64,000 bases of DNA from Alphaproteobacteria bacterium (GCA_020632925.1 JACKER010000008.1:583323-647322); one strand, 5' to 3'. Positions 1 through 8,465 are shown, counted from the first letter of the stretch. Notes: a model not told the origin generated them from the sequence alone. A program made the numbers and translations.

Positions 1-153
1 TGGTGGCTCGAGCGCGCCGCCGGCATGCCCCACCGCGAGATCGCCGAGCGCCTCGGCACCGATCGCACCACTGTCAGCCGATGGATCAGGCGGGTCGGTC
101 ACGCCGGCGGCGACGCGCAGCTCTCCGGCTGGGTCGAAGCCCTCCGGAAATGA
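1..153 (+). CDS. Helix-turn-helix protein, C-terminal fragment
   Basis: The reading frame is open from the first base of the window and stops at TGA 151-153, so the 5' part lies outside. The 50 visible residues hold a homeodomain-like helix-turn-helix: HREIAERLGTDRTTVSRWIR, where the second helix would be the DNA-recognition helix. The fold occurs in transposase N-termini (IS630-like), resolvases and sigma-factor region 4. The motif is close to the protein's C-terminus, so a resolvase-like or small regulatory protein fits better than a transposase. I cannot name the family from this fragment. Confidence 0.55.
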   Translation, partial: WWLERAAGMPHREIAERLGTDRTTVSRWIRRVGHAGGDAQLSGWVEALRK

Positions 154-516
154 TCAATGATCACGTCCTGACACCTGGGTGGGAGCGGCGGCGAGGGCGA
201 TCCAGCCGGCGATGAAGGACAGCCCGCCGAGCGGGGTGATGGCGCCGAGCCAGGTCGCGCCGGTCAGGGTCATCGCGTAGAGCGAGCCGCTGAACAGCAG
301 CGTCCCCAGCACGAAGCCCCCACCGGCCACGTTCGGACGCCGGGGGTGCGCCGCCACCCCCATCAACGCCACCGCGTGCACCAGGTGGTAGCGGGCCGCC
401 TTGTCCCAGATCTCGAGCAGGTGCGGGTCGTCCACCCACCCCTTCAGCCCGTGGGCCCCGAAGGCACCCAACATCACCGCCAACGCGCCGGAGACCCCGG
501 CCACCCGCCACCACAT
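154..516 (-). CDS. DUF423 family small integral membrane protein
   Basis: A 120-residue protein with about four hydrophobic helices (roughly residues 2-21, 43-60, 66-86 and 89-110) and the hallmark N-terminal GAFGAHGLK of the DUF423 (YwdK/YgdD-like) family. The length matches the usual 110-130 residues. The family lies in the inner membrane and has no established biochemical role. The conserved Tyr-His pair in the second segment (RYHLVHAVAL) is also present. It ends one base after the stop of the opposing HTH fragment, and its ATG lies 10 bp downstream of the prepilin peptidase stop, so it may be the last gene of that minus-strand group. Confidence 0.85.
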   Translation of the reverse strand: MWWRVAGVSGALAVMLGAFGAHGLKGWVDDPHLLEIWDKAARYHLVHAVALMGVAAHPRRPNVAGGGFVLGTLLFSGSLYAMTLTGATWLGAITPLGGLSFIAGWIALAAAPTQVSGRDH

Positions 517-525
517 CGAACCCCC

Positions 526-1368
526 TCAGCGTGAGAACGCAGCCAACCCGGGGAAGAACGTCGAGATCAGCACGTCGCCCCACAACACCCACCCCGCGGC
601 CGCGACCGCGAGCGGAGGGCCGTAGGGCAGCCACACGCGTCGCCGCGCGACCAGCGTCGCGACGATGCCCACCACTGCGCCGAGCAGACTCCCGACGAGC
701 ACCGTGACGAACGTACCTGGGAAGATCCCCAGGAACGCCCCGAACATGGCCGCCAGCTTCACGTCGCCCCAGCCGAGCACCTCCTGCCGGGTCACGAACT
801 TGCCCAGCACCGCGAACGTGGCGAACAGCCCGCCCCATGCCGCCGTCCCGAGCACCGACGACCGCCACCCCACCGCGAGCCACCCGTCGAAGCCGGCCCA
901 CTCCAGCGCCGCCGCCCCCAGGATGCCGATGGGGATGGCGTAGCTGGACACCTGGTCCGGGATGATCCGGTGTCGCACGTCGACCGCCGCCGCCACCACC
1001 AGCAGGCCCAGGAACACGAACCACACCACCCAGGCGGCCGCGTGCACGCCGTCGATCTGGTCCACCGTCGGCATCAGCCGCCGGTACAGCAGCCAGCCCA
1101 GCGTGCCGCCGAGCGCCTCGACCATGGGGTACAGCGGCGAGATCGGCGTGCCGCAGTCCCGACAGCGACCACGGAGCACCAGCCACGACAGCACCGGCAC
1201 GTTGTCCCGCCACCGGACGTGGGCGCCGCAGCGCGGGCAGGCGCTCGGCACGAGCAGCGAGCGGTCCTGCGGCATGCGCACGATGCAGACCGCGAGGAAC
1301 GAGCCCACGACGAGGCCGTAGACCGTCGCGAAGGTCTGGCCGATGATCGACGGGACCCACTCGATCAC
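526..1368 (-). CDS. pilD: Prepilin peptidase (type IV leader peptidase, A24 family)
   Basis: This integral membrane aspartyl protease would cleave, and often N-methylates, type IV pilin or type II secretion pseudopilin leaders. The 280-residue length is typical. The N-terminal cytoplasmic domain keeps two CxxC pairs (about C44/C47 and C69/C72), as in bifunctional PilD/GspO enzymes. The two catalytic aspartates lie in VDVRHRIIPD (about D130) and GWGDVKL (about D202). The start is a GTG at 1366-1368 that overlaps the aminotransferase stop as GTGA; a much longer upstream frame exists but lies inside that gene. No pilin or secretion gene is nearby, so its substrates must be encoded elsewhere. Confidence 0.92.
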   Translation of the reverse strand: MIEWVPSIIGQTFATVYGLVVGSFLAVCIVRMPQDRSLLVPSACPRCGAHVRWRDNVPVLSWLVLRGRCRDCGTPISPLYPMVEALGGTLGWLLYRRLMPTVDQIDGVHAAAWVVWFVFLGLLVVAAAVDVRHRIIPDQVSSYAIPIGILGAAALEWAGFDGWLAVGWRSSVLGTAAWGGLFATFAVLGKFVTRQEVLGWGDVKLAAMFGAFLGIFPGTFVTVLVGSLLGAVVGIVATLVARRRVWLPYGPPLAVAAAGWVLWGDVLISTFFPGLAAFSR

Positions 1369-2420
1369 GGCCGCAGCTCCGCCAGCACCTCGCACACGCG
1401 GTCGACGTCGGCGGGCCCACAGTCCGCGATGGGCAGGGCCAACACCTCCTCCGCGAGGCGCTCCGCCACCGGCGTCGGGCGGCGAGGACAGCCGTCCAAC
1501 GCGGGCTGCGCCGTCAGCGGGCGCGGGTAGTAGACCGCGGTCCCAACGCCCGCCCTCGCGAGCGCCGCCACCAGCTCGTCGCGACCCTCCACCCGCACGA
1601 CGTACTGGTGGACCGCGCACCCCGGCGAGCGCCGCAGCGGACGCACCCGGTCCGGCAGCCCCTCGTCGTACCGCGCGGCCAGCGCCCGCCGACGGTCGAT
1701 CCGCTCGCGGAGCACCTGCGCGTGCCCGACGAGCACGGCCGCCTGCACCGCGTCCAGCCGGCTCGCCCGACCCGCGTGCCCCATCTCGCGACCATGGTGC
1801 CCCGGCGACCGCGCGCCGTGCGACGACAGGCTCCGGACCCTGGCGAGCAGCTCCTCGTCGTCCCCTGCCACGAACCCCGCGTCCCCCGCGGCCCCCCAGG
1901 TCTTCGTGGGGTAGGCCGACAACACCGTCAGCGCACCCGTGCACGGCGTCGGCTCGGCGCCGATGGCCTGCGCCGCGTCGTCGACGATCGGCACGCCGAG
2001 ATCGACGGGCTCCCACCGCGACCCGAACAGGTGGACCGGGATCATCGCGCGGGTCCGCGGGCTCGCTGCGTCGGCGGCCGACGCGCCATCGAGCAGCGCG
2101 TCCTCGCCCACGTCCGCGAGCACCGGCACCGCGCCGATCGCGAGCACCGCACCCGCGGTCGCGAAGAAGGTGAACGCCGGCACGATCACCTCGTCCCCCG
2201 CGCCGACCCCCAGCGCCTGCAGCGCCAGGATCAGCGCGTCCGTCCCGCTCGCGACGCCCACGGCGCCCCTCCGTCCGAGCCAGCGCGCGGCGAGTCCCTC
2301 GGCCTCGGCCACCACCGGCCCGCCGATCCACCGGCCCGAGCGGAGGACCTCGAGCACCCGGCCCTCCACCGCCTCCGCCACCTCGGCGTGCCGGCGCCCG
2401 GGATCCACGAACGGAATCAT
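1365..2420 (-). CDS. DegT/DnrJ/EryC1/StrS family PLP aminotransferase
   Basis: A 351-residue fold-type I, PLP-dependent sugar aminotransferase-like protein. The PLP lysine is seen in AYPTKTWGAAGDAGF (about K173), and the ring-nitrogen aspartate in PIVDDAAQAIGAE (about D147/D148). The N-terminal motif SGTDALILALQALG is the usual cofactor phosphate region. Family members transaminate nucleotide-linked keto-sugars during O-antigen, exopolysaccharide or antibiotic sugar synthesis. The exact substrate cannot be read from sequence. The stop overlaps the prepilin peptidase GTG by four bases, so the two are translationally coupled, an unexpected pairing that could reflect pilin glycan modification. 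Confidence 0.85.
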   Translation of the reverse strand: MIPFVDPGRRHAEVAEAVEGRVLEVLRSGRWIGGPVVAEAEGLAARWLGRRGAVGVASGTDALILALQALGVGAGDEVIVPAFTFFATAGAVLAIGAVPVLADVGEDALLDGASAADAASPRTRAMIPVHLFGSRWEPVDLGVPIVDDAAQAIGAEPTPCTGALTVLSAYPTKTWGAAGDAGFVAGDDEELLARVRSLSSHGARSPGHHGREMGHAGRASRLDAVQAAVLVGHAQVLRERIDRRRALAARYDEGLPDRVRPLRRSPGCAVHQYVVRVEGRDELVAALARAGVGTAVYYPRPLTAQPALDGCPRRPTPVAERLAEEVLALPIADCGPADVDRVCEVLAELRP

Positions 2421-2438
2421 GGCGGTCCGATACCCCGA

Positions 2439-3032
2439 TCAGAGGCAGAGGGCGACGGGGTAGAGCGCGAGCAGGTCGAGCAGCGACGAGCCCCCCTCAC
2501 ACGCCGTCGCCTCGAAGGTCCCCGTGAGGTCCTCCACCGGGAAGGAGAAGGAGCCCACCAGCGCGCCGTCCTCCTCCACCAGCGACAGCTCGCCCCCCGA
2601 ACCGAAGTCCGCCAGCAGCTCGTCGTCGGTCGCCATGTACGCCCGGCCGAGCCCATCGAGGTCCACCAGCGCGGCCTCGATCACCGCGTACCAGCTCGCC
2701 CCCACCAGGCGGGGCTCCTCGGCCGTCGTCTCGTCGACCCTCAGGTGGCTGCGTCCGCCGAACTCGCCGACGTAGACCCCGTCCTCGGCGTAGGCCCGGA
2801 GCACCAGGTGACGCGCGCCCTCGCGGCAGGCCGCCGTCCCGACCCGCTGGACCTCGACCTCGTCCACCGGCAGCTCGCACGGCAGGTCGCCGTTGGACAG
2901 CAGGATCACGGCCTCGGTCCCGGCGTCGGTCGTCGCGATCCGGTACGACGCCGTCCTCAGCTCCACCGCGCCGAGCGGTGAGCCGATCGTCCCCGGACCG
3001 GTGGCGCAGGCCAGGAGCAGCGAGATCAGCAC
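2439..3032 (-). CDS. Putative lipoprotein, unrecognised
   Basis: A 197-residue product that begins with a very short hydrophobic leader and a lipobox-like LLLACATG, so it is probably an outer membrane-directed lipoprotein. The rest is rich in acidic and beta-type segments with no family I recognise; it has three further cysteines, one at each of the mid and C-terminal parts. The GTG start at 3030-3032 has no Shine-Dalgarno sequence but lies six bases after a TATACT box, which suggests a leaderless transcript. It ends 18 bp before the aminotransferase ATG and may lead that minus-strand group. Confidence 0.65.
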   Translation of the reverse strand: MLISLLLACATGPGTIGSPLGAVELRTASYRIATTDAGTEAVILLSNGDLPCELPVDEVEVQRVGTAACREGARHLVLRAYAEDGVYVGEFGGRSHLRVDETTAEEPRLVGASWYAVIEAALVDLDGLGRAYMATDDELLADFGSGGELSLVEEDGALVGSFSFPVEDLTGTFEATACEGGSSLLDLLALYPVALCL

Positions 3033-3038
3033 CCCGTG

Positions 3039-3044
3039 AGTATA
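3039..3044 (-). promoter_or_regulatory. Candidate -10 box, leaderless lipoprotein gene
   Basis: TATACT on the minus strand (five of six bases match the sigma-70 -10 consensus) stands six bases upstream of the GTG start at 3032. Transcription would start at or next to the start codon. No clear -35 element is seen. The 96-bp divergent gap to the gene at 3129 must also hold the other promoter. Confidence 0.4.
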
Positions 3045-3128
3045 CGGGACAGAGCGCTCCGGGGGCCTGCCCGATCGACCCGATCGAATGTGGACCGCCC
3101 GCGGGACGTCGACCGAGCGGGAGGCTCC

Positions 3129-4565
3129 ATGTTGCCCACCATCGTCCTGCTGGCCCTGACCGCACGCCCCGCCGAGGCGCGTGACGACCAGGGTGCCGAC
3201 GCCCGCCCCGACACCGAGCACACGTCCCCGCCACCGCGCGCGGGTCGTGGCCGCCCCAGCCCCAAGCCGGTGCCGACGAGCAGGCCCGCGCCCAAGCCCA
3301 GGCCCGCGCCGCGTCCGGCGCCCCAGCCGGCGCCCAAGCCCACGCCCAGGCCGGCGCCGAACCCACCGACGCAGCGCCCCGCGCCGTCGCCCTCTCCCGC
3401 GCCTCCGACCTCGCGCCCGAGCCCGCCGTCGTCCGCGCCGAATCCGTCGTCTCGCCCGGCTCCGAGCTCGTCCCCCGGCCAGCAGGGTCGGCCCACCGGC
3501 GTCCCCACGAGCCCGACCACGAGCGCACCTCCGCGGGCGGACCGCCTCCCCGGCCGCGCGCAGACGGTCCCCAACGCCTCCCAGCGCACGTCCGCGTACC
3601 CGGCCAACGTCCACGTGGTCCAGAACCAACGACCGGAATCGCCCGCCTACCGGGACTGGGAGCCCGTTCGCAAGCCCCCGACGAGCGGCGCGACCCGCCC
3701 GGCGGACCGCCCGCCCCAGCGCTCCGGTGACCCGCGGTACTCGCGGCCCGCGCCCTCGCACGTCCGGCCCCCGCCCTACGCGCACGACCGCCCGCCGATC
3801 GTGCACACGTACGCCGGCTGGTACACCGGCTGGTATTGCCACCCCTGGTACCGCTGGACCTGGGGCACCTGGGCGGTGGTCTCGTTCGGCTTCTGGGTCG
3901 ATCCGTGGGCCGTGTGGTGGGTCCCCCCGACGCGCTGGGGCTGGTCCTGGTACCCGGGCTACTGGTACTACGGGGTCTGGTGGCCCGGGTACTGGGGTCC
4001 CGTCGGCTACGCCCCCGTCGGGTACGTCTTCGTCCCCGGCTGGTGGGAGAACACGGTCTACGTCGAGGGGTACTACCGCGTCGAGGACCGCGACGGCTGG
4101 GAGTGGGTCGACGGGTACTACCTCGAGGACGGCACCCACATCCGCGGTCACTGGCGTCCCACCGGCGACTGGCCGGACGGGTACACCTGGGAGCCCGGGT
4201 TCTGGGACGGCCAGGACTACAACGACGGGTTCTGGCGGCCCGAGTTCCGCGCCGGATTCGTGTGGATCTCGGCCTGGTACGACGACCAGGGCATCTACCA
4301 CGCCGGGTACTGGTCTCCGACCGAGGACAACCCCGGCCACCAGTGGGTCCCTGGCTGGTTCGACGGCAACGAGTGGGTCCCCGGGTACTGGGTGTCCGAC
4401 GAGGAGGTCGAGCGCGAGGACGTGGACGCGTGGCAGCCGCCCGAGGGCTACGACGCCGGCTGGAAGGACGAGCCCGATCCCCGCACGATCGACCGCGCGC
4501 CGACCACGCCCCCGGGCAAGGACGCCCCGCTCGCCATCCCGGTCCCGACGCCGCCGCCCGAGTAG
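3129..4565 (+). CDS. Secreted Pro-rich and Trp/Tyr-rich repeat protein (YXWGXW-like)
   Basis: A 478-residue protein with three parts: a short signal-like N-terminus (about residues 1-18), a long Pro/Ala/Lys/Arg/Ser-rich disordered region (about 20-230), and an aromatic repeat domain (about 230-440). The repeats vary around the pattern W-V-P-G-Y-W / E-P-G-F-W, similar to YXWGXW repeat proteins found in the envelope of Gram-negative bacteria. No enzyme motif is visible. Such proteins are thought to be structural or wall-associated; here that is only inference. GGGAG lies 7 bp upstream of the ATG. The next gene starts 2 bp after the stop, so the two form an operon. Confidence 0.75.
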   Translation: MLPTIVLLALTARPAEARDDQGADARPDTEHTSPPPRAGRGRPSPKPVPTSRPAPKPRPAPRPAPQPAPKPTPRPAPNPPTQRPAPSPSPAPPTSRPSPPSSAPNPSSRPAPSSSPGQQGRPTGVPTSPTTSAPPRADRLPGRAQTVPNASQRTSAYPANVHVVQNQRPESPAYRDWEPVRKPPTSGATRPADRPPQRSGDPRYSRPAPSHVRPPPYAHDRPPIVHTYAGWYTGWYCHPWYRWTWGTWAVVSFGFWVDPWAVWWVPPTRWGWSWYPGYWYYGVWWPGYWGPVGYAPVGYVFVPGWWENTVYVEGYYRVEDRDGWEWVDGYYLEDGTHIRGHWRPTGDWPDGYTWEPGFWDGQDYNDGFWRPEFRAGFVWISAWYDDQGIYHAGYWSPTEDNPGHQWVPGWFDGNEWVPGYWVSDEEVEREDVDAWQPPEGYDAGWKDEPDPRTIDRAPTTPPGKDAPLAIPVPTPPPE

Positions 4566-4567
4566 CC

Positions 4568-5143
4568 GTGGGAGCGCGACGTCTCGAGCGCGTCCTGGCG
4601 CTGGTGCGGCGTCACCGGCCCGGGCTGCGGCTCGTCGACAAGCGCACCCTGCCGGCGGCTCGCTTCGTGGCCTGGGTGGTCCGACCCCTCGCACCCGACT
4701 TCGCCGACGGGACGACGACCGTCCTGGGCGACCGCGTGTTCCTTCCGCGTGCGCCCGACGAGATCGACCCCGACCAGCTCGCCGCCATCCTGTGCCACGA
4801 GCTCGTCCACCAGCTCGATCAGGCCTCGTACCCGCTGTTCTACGTCTCGTACGTGCTCGGTCCGCCGTTGCCCCTGCTCCGCACGGCGAGGGCCGACTGG
4901 GAGCGACGCGCCTACGCCGTCGACCTGATGCTCGCCCACCACGACCGCGGCGAGCGGGGACTCCACCACCTCCTCGAGTGGCTCGTCGACGTGTTCGCTG
5001 GCCCGACCTACGGCTGGATGTGGATCGGACGTGACGCAGCTCGCACCTACCTCCAGCCGGTGGTCGACGAGGTCCTGGGCGGCGCGCTCCAGCGCAGGGA
5101 GCCGTATCGCTCGATCCTGGCGGCGTGGACCGGCCCGGACTAG
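4568..5143 (+). CDS. HExxH-motif protein, putative metalloprotease
   Basis: A 191-residue protein with one helix carrying ILCHELVHQLDQ; H77, E78 and H81 would form the HExxH zinc site of gluzincin/metzincin-type proteases. A third metal ligand is not obvious. A basic N-terminus (about residues 1-40) is followed by the HExxH helix, then an aromatic/hydrophobic segment YPLFYVSYVLGPPLPLL (about 88-104) that could be a membrane-interacting hairpin. The GTG start follows the repeat protein stop by two bases, so co-expression is likely and processing of that protein is possible. I do not recognise the family by name. Confidence 0.65.
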   Translation: MGARRLERVLALVRRHRPGLRLVDKRTLPAARFVAWVVRPLAPDFADGTTTVLGDRVFLPRAPDEIDPDQLAAILCHELVHQLDQASYPLFYVSYVLGPPLPLLRTARADWERRAYAVDLMLAHHDRGERGLHHLLEWLVDVFAGPTYGWMWIGRDAARTYLQPVVDEVLGGALQRREPYRSILAAWTGPD

Positions 5144-5175
5144 ACCCCGAACGGAGCCAGCACGGGGGTCGTTCG

Positions 5176-6018
5176 ATGAAGGGCGTGATCGTCGCAGCCG
5201 GGTATGGGAGCCGCTTCCTGCCGGTGACCCGGGTCGTGCCGAAGGAGCTGCTGCCCATCGTCGATCGGCCCGCGATCGACTGGGTCGTCGAGGAGTTCCA
5301 GCAGGCCGGCATCGACGAGGTCCTGGTGATCACGAGCCGCCGCAAGCGATCGATCGAGGACTGGTTCGACCGCGACCCCGAGCTCGAGCAGCTGTACCCG
5401 CCGGAGCGCCTGGCGCGACCGAGCGTGAAGGCCACCTTCGTCCGTCAGGCGGAGATGAAGGGCACCGGCCACGCGCTGCTGCTGGCGAAGTCCTTCGTGG
5501 GCGACGATCCGTTCGTGGTCGCGTTCCCGGACGACCTGTTCGCCCCCGCGGAGCGCAACTGCTCGCAGATCCTGGTGGACCTGTACGAGCGGACCGGCTG
5601 CAGCGTGCTCGCGGCAGGGGACCTCGGTCGGGACGCGGACGTGTCGCGGTACGGCGTGCTCGACCTGCACGAGCGGGAAGGCGTGAAGCGGGTCCGCGGC
5701 ATCGTCGAGAAGCCGTCACCCGGGACGGAGCCGTCGAAGGTCGTGTCCTGGGGCCGCTACCTGTACACGCCCGAGCTGTTCCGCGAGCTGGAGGACGGCG
5801 TCGACCGCCCGCGGACCGGGGAGTACTACGCGACCGAGGCCATCCAGGCGCTGTGCGACCGGGACCGCGTCGTCGCCGCGACCATCCCCCAGGCGCGCTG
5901 GGACACGGGCGAACGCCTCGGGTACCTCCAGACCGTGATCCGGGTCGCGCTCGACCACCCGACCCTCGGGGAGCCGCTGCGCGCCTGGCTCGACGAGGAG
6001 CTCAGGGGAGGTCGCTGA
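5176..6018 (+). CDS. galU: UTP--glucose-1-phosphate uridylyltransferase
   Basis: This enzyme makes UDP-glucose from UTP and glucose 1-phosphate, supplying glycans and envelope sugars. The 280-residue length is typical of bacterial GalU. The nucleotide-binding signature GYGSRFLPVTRVVPKELLP (residues 9-27) with Lys23 is intact, as are FPDDLF for metal binding and VEKPSPG. The ATG at 5176 follows a G-rich stretch. It ends in a 17-bp tail-to-tail overlap with the minus-strand gene 6002-6766. UDP-glucose could serve the glycosyltransferase at 51.3-52.4 kb, but nothing in the sequence links the two directly. Confidence 0.93.
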   Translation: MKGVIVAAGYGSRFLPVTRVVPKELLPIVDRPAIDWVVEEFQQAGIDEVLVITSRRKRSIEDWFDRDPELEQLYPPERLARPSVKATFVRQAEMKGTGHALLLAKSFVGDDPFVVAFPDDLFAPAERNCSQILVDLYERTGCSVLAAGDLGRDADVSRYGVLDLHEREGVKRVRGIVEKPSPGTEPSKVVSWGRYLYTPELFRELEDGVDRPRTGEYYATEAIQALCDRDRVVAATIPQARWDTGERLGYLQTVIRVALDHPTLGEPLRAWLDEELRGGR

Positions 6019-6766
6019 CCTCGACCACGGGCACCGCCGGGACGACGAACTCGTCCACGCCGCGGGGGGCGGGCCCGATCAGCGTCGCGACCACCCGGCG
6101 GCCCGCCAACGGCGCCTCCCAGCGGACGAGGAAGCCGTTGGTCGCGTAGTAGAACCGCCACGACCCGTGGGGCGAGAGCCACTCGAAGGTCTCGACCCAC
6201 AGGTCCTCGCCGCCCAGGCGCACGTCCGAGGGCCCGAGAGCGACCACGGCGCCGTCCTCCACCTTGCCGGTCGCGTCGTCCAGGATGCGCACCTGGACGA
6301 ACTGTGCGAGGCGCCGCTCACTCTCCGGATCGAACAGGTCCACCGTCGACAGGTCCACGCCGCGCACGGGGATCTGGTCGCGACGCGTGCCCGCGCCGTC
6401 CGTCCACGCGATCTGCCACAGCCCGTCGGCGACGTGCGCCTGGACCTCGGTGGCGGCACCGTCGGTCTCCGTCACCGACACGAAGGACGCGGGCCGCCCG
6501 TCGTGCGAGTTGGCGGTGAGCCGCTGGCGGAGCGTGGACGCGGCCTTCCCCTTCGTCCGCGCGGTCTTCTCCAGCGCCGGCAACGTCAGCTCGGTCCAGC
6601 CCTCGACGAAGCGGGTGCGCTCGCCGGTGGTCCCCTCGTAGCGGACCTTGAGCTCGCGGGTGCCCACGGGCACGCCGTCCACCTCGAGGCCCCAGAGAAC
6701 CCCCAGCTCGGGTGTCTCCTGCCCGAGCGCGCGAGCGGAGGTCAGCAGAGCGAGGAGCGCGCTCAC
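6002..6766 (-). CDS. Secreted protein of unknown function (DUF3108-like?)
   Basis: A 254-residue protein with a short signal-like leader (SALLALLTSARALGQ) followed by a beta-rich domain with repeated paired strands, for example ELGVLWGLEVDGVPVGTREL and FYYATNGFLVRWEAPL. This layout resembles DUF3108-type periplasmic proteins, but I am not certain of the family. No catalytic motif is seen. The GTG start at 6764-6766 overlaps the stop of the DUF1592 gene as GTGA, so the two are translated together and the product probably works with the DUF1592 protein in the envelope. Confidence 0.6.
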   Translation of the reverse strand: MSALLALLTSARALGQETPELGVLWGLEVDGVPVGTRELKVRYEGTTGERTRFVEGWTELTLPALEKTARTKGKAASTLRQRLTANSHDGRPASFVSVTETDGAATEVQAHVADGLWQIAWTDGAGTRRDQIPVRGVDLSTVDLFDPESERRLAQFVQVRILDDATGKVEDGAVVALGPSDVRLGGEDLWVETFEWLSPHGSWRFYYATNGFLVRWEAPLAGRRVVATLIGPAPRGVDEFVVPAVPVVEVSDLP

Positions 6767-8382
6767 TCCTCGGCGGGCGGGAGCTGCCGGAACGTGGGGT
6801 CGAGCACCAGCCGACGCAGGATCTGCTGGGTCGACAGATCCTCGGTCTGCGAGGCCAGGCCGACGGACTCGACCAGCGCCTTGTCCGCGTCCGCCTCCGG
6901 GAACCGTCCGAAGGTGTACTCGAACAGGTTCCGGGTGTAGCAGCGGTGGGCCTGGATGCCCTCGGACGCGAGACGGGAGAACTCGATCGCGTTCGCGTAC
7001 GACTTCTCGCCCTCCTCGAAGAAGAAGGTGTCGGACGCGTCGACCGTCATCCCTCGCTCCTCCGTGCGGAACTCCCCGAGCGGGCCGTACTCCTCGAAGG
7101 CGAAGCCCACGGGATTGATCACGGCGGAGTGGCAACCCTGGCCGCAGGTCCCCTCGCCCGTCGCCGCGTCGATGCGGTCGCGGGTCGTCTGCTCGGCCGT
7201 GGCCGGCGGGATGGGCTGGACGAAGGCCGGCGGCGTCGGGAGCTGGTTGCAGAGGATGAAGGTGTTGACGAAGAACCCGCGGCGGATCGGGTTGCTCACG
7301 TCGGGGTCCGACTGGGTCGCGAGGAAGCCCGCGAGCGTGAGCAGGCCGCCACGCTGCGACGGGTCGAGGTCGACGGGCACGAGCTCGCCCGTGTCGGCCA
7401 CCGGCGGCAGTCCGTAGATGTCGGCCAACAGCGGGTTCACGAACGTCCGCGTGGAGGTCAGCAGCTGCCGGACGCCGCCGCCGGTGCGGATGACCTCCCG
7501 AACGTACGCCCGGACCTCGGCCTGCATCACGGGGACCGTGTCGAGGTCGTAGTCGGGGAACAGCACGGTGTCGGGCGCGACGTTGATGTACAGCTCCACC
7601 TTGAGCAGCTGGTCGTGCAGGTCGGCCAGCATCTCCATCGAACGCGGATCGGCGATCATGCGGTCGACCTGGGCCTCGAGCACCGCGGGGTCGCGGGTCA
7701 ACGAGCCGTCCGCCGCCGCAGCGAGCAGATCCGCGTCCGGGAGCGTGTTCCACAGCGCGTAGGACAGGCGGCTGGCCATGCCGTAGGGGCCGATCTCGAT
7801 GGTGCCGTCCGGGAGCACGCCGTAATCGTTCTCAACCCGGTACAGGAACTTCGGCGACTGGAACATCGCCTCCAGCGTCTGGCGGAGCCCGTCCACCGTG
7901 GGATCACCCGTGGTGGCCTCGGCCACGCCGTCGTCCCAGGCCGCCAGGTACAGCGCCACGTCCTCGTCGCTGATGGGGGAACGGTGGACGCGGGCCCCGA
8001 ACGCGCGGACGAAGCCCTCGGGCCCGCCCGTGGTGAGCGAATCGCCGACGACGAAGGCGCGAACGGTCGGATCGTCGATCACCATCGACGCGACCACGGC
8101 GGAGGCGTCCTGGTACTGCTGGAACAGGACCTGATCGACGCCCAGGCTCACCACCTCGTTGTCGAACACACCCTCGGTCCGATCGTTGATGAACGACGAG
8201 GACAGACCGGTCCGGTCCGAGAGCCCCAGGAGGTCCCGGATCGAGTTCTCCCACTGGAGATGCGACAGCCGGGCGACCCGCAGCTCGTCCGAGGGCACGA
8301 TCACCACGGGCGGCGCTGTCGTCGTCTGGCCGTCCTTCCCGGTGGTCCCCGGGTCCGGATGACAACCGAGAGACGCCAACAA
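6763..8382 (-). CDS. DUF1592/DUF1588/DUF1585 domain protein, possible c-type heme lipoprotein
   Basis: This large exported protein belongs to the family that partners with DUF1552 proteins in Planctomycetota, Verrucomicrobiota and Myxococcota. Recognisable blocks run in order: a DUF1587/1595-type start (RVARLSHLQWENSIRDLLGL), DUF1592 (RLSYALWNTLPDADLL), DUF1588 (DPDVSNPIRRGFFVNTFILC) and a DUF1585 C-terminus. In DUF1588 the usual CxxCH heme site reads CGQGCH, a CX3CH spacing (about C413, C417, H418). The leader LLASLGC looks like a lipobox. The start is unclear: TTG at 8382 leaves a very short leader with no ribosome site, while ATT at 8403 would have one. It is coupled to the gene downstream. 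Confidence 0.8.
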   Translation of the reverse strand: MLASLGCHPDPGTTGKDGQTTTAPPVVIVPSDELRVARLSHLQWENSIRDLLGLSDRTGLSSSFINDRTEGVFDNEVVSLGVDQVLFQQYQDASAVVASMVIDDPTVRAFVVGDSLTTGGPEGFVRAFGARVHRSPISDEDVALYLAAWDDGVAEATTGDPTVDGLRQTLEAMFQSPKFLYRVENDYGVLPDGTIEIGPYGMASRLSYALWNTLPDADLLAAAADGSLTRDPAVLEAQVDRMIADPRSMEMLADLHDQLLKVELYINVAPDTVLFPDYDLDTVPVMQAEVRAYVREVIRTGGGVRQLLTSTRTFVNPLLADIYGLPPVADTGELVPVDLDPSQRGGLLTLAGFLATQSDPDVSNPIRRGFFVNTFILCNQLPTPPAFVQPIPPATAEQTTRDRIDAATGEGTCGQGCHSAVINPVGFAFEEYGPLGEFRTEERGMTVDASDTFFFEEGEKSYANAIEFSRLASEGIQAHRCYTRNLFEYTFGRFPEADADKALVESVGLASQTEDLSTQQILRRLVLDPTFRQLPPAEE

Positions 8383-8426
8383 GATGAGAGTGGCGTGAAG
8401 AATGGGCGACCTCGCGCGAATGAGGG

Positions 8427-8432
8427 TAGGAT
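8427..8432 (+). promoter_or_regulatory. Candidate -10 box for the DUF1552 gene
   Basis: TAGGAT lies 33 bp upstream of the TTG start at 8466, in the 83-bp divergent gap. The same hexamer precedes two other leadered genes in the window (38088 and 53679), which is why I note it. No -35 box is evident. Confidence 0.3.
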
Positions 8433-8465
8433 ACCTGGACCCTGCCCCACACGCCAGAGGGAACC

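Noticed and set aside
1..153. An insertion sequence at the left edge
   Set aside because: The HTH resembles some transposase N-termini, but it lies at the C-terminus of the fragment and no inverted repeats or target duplication are visible.
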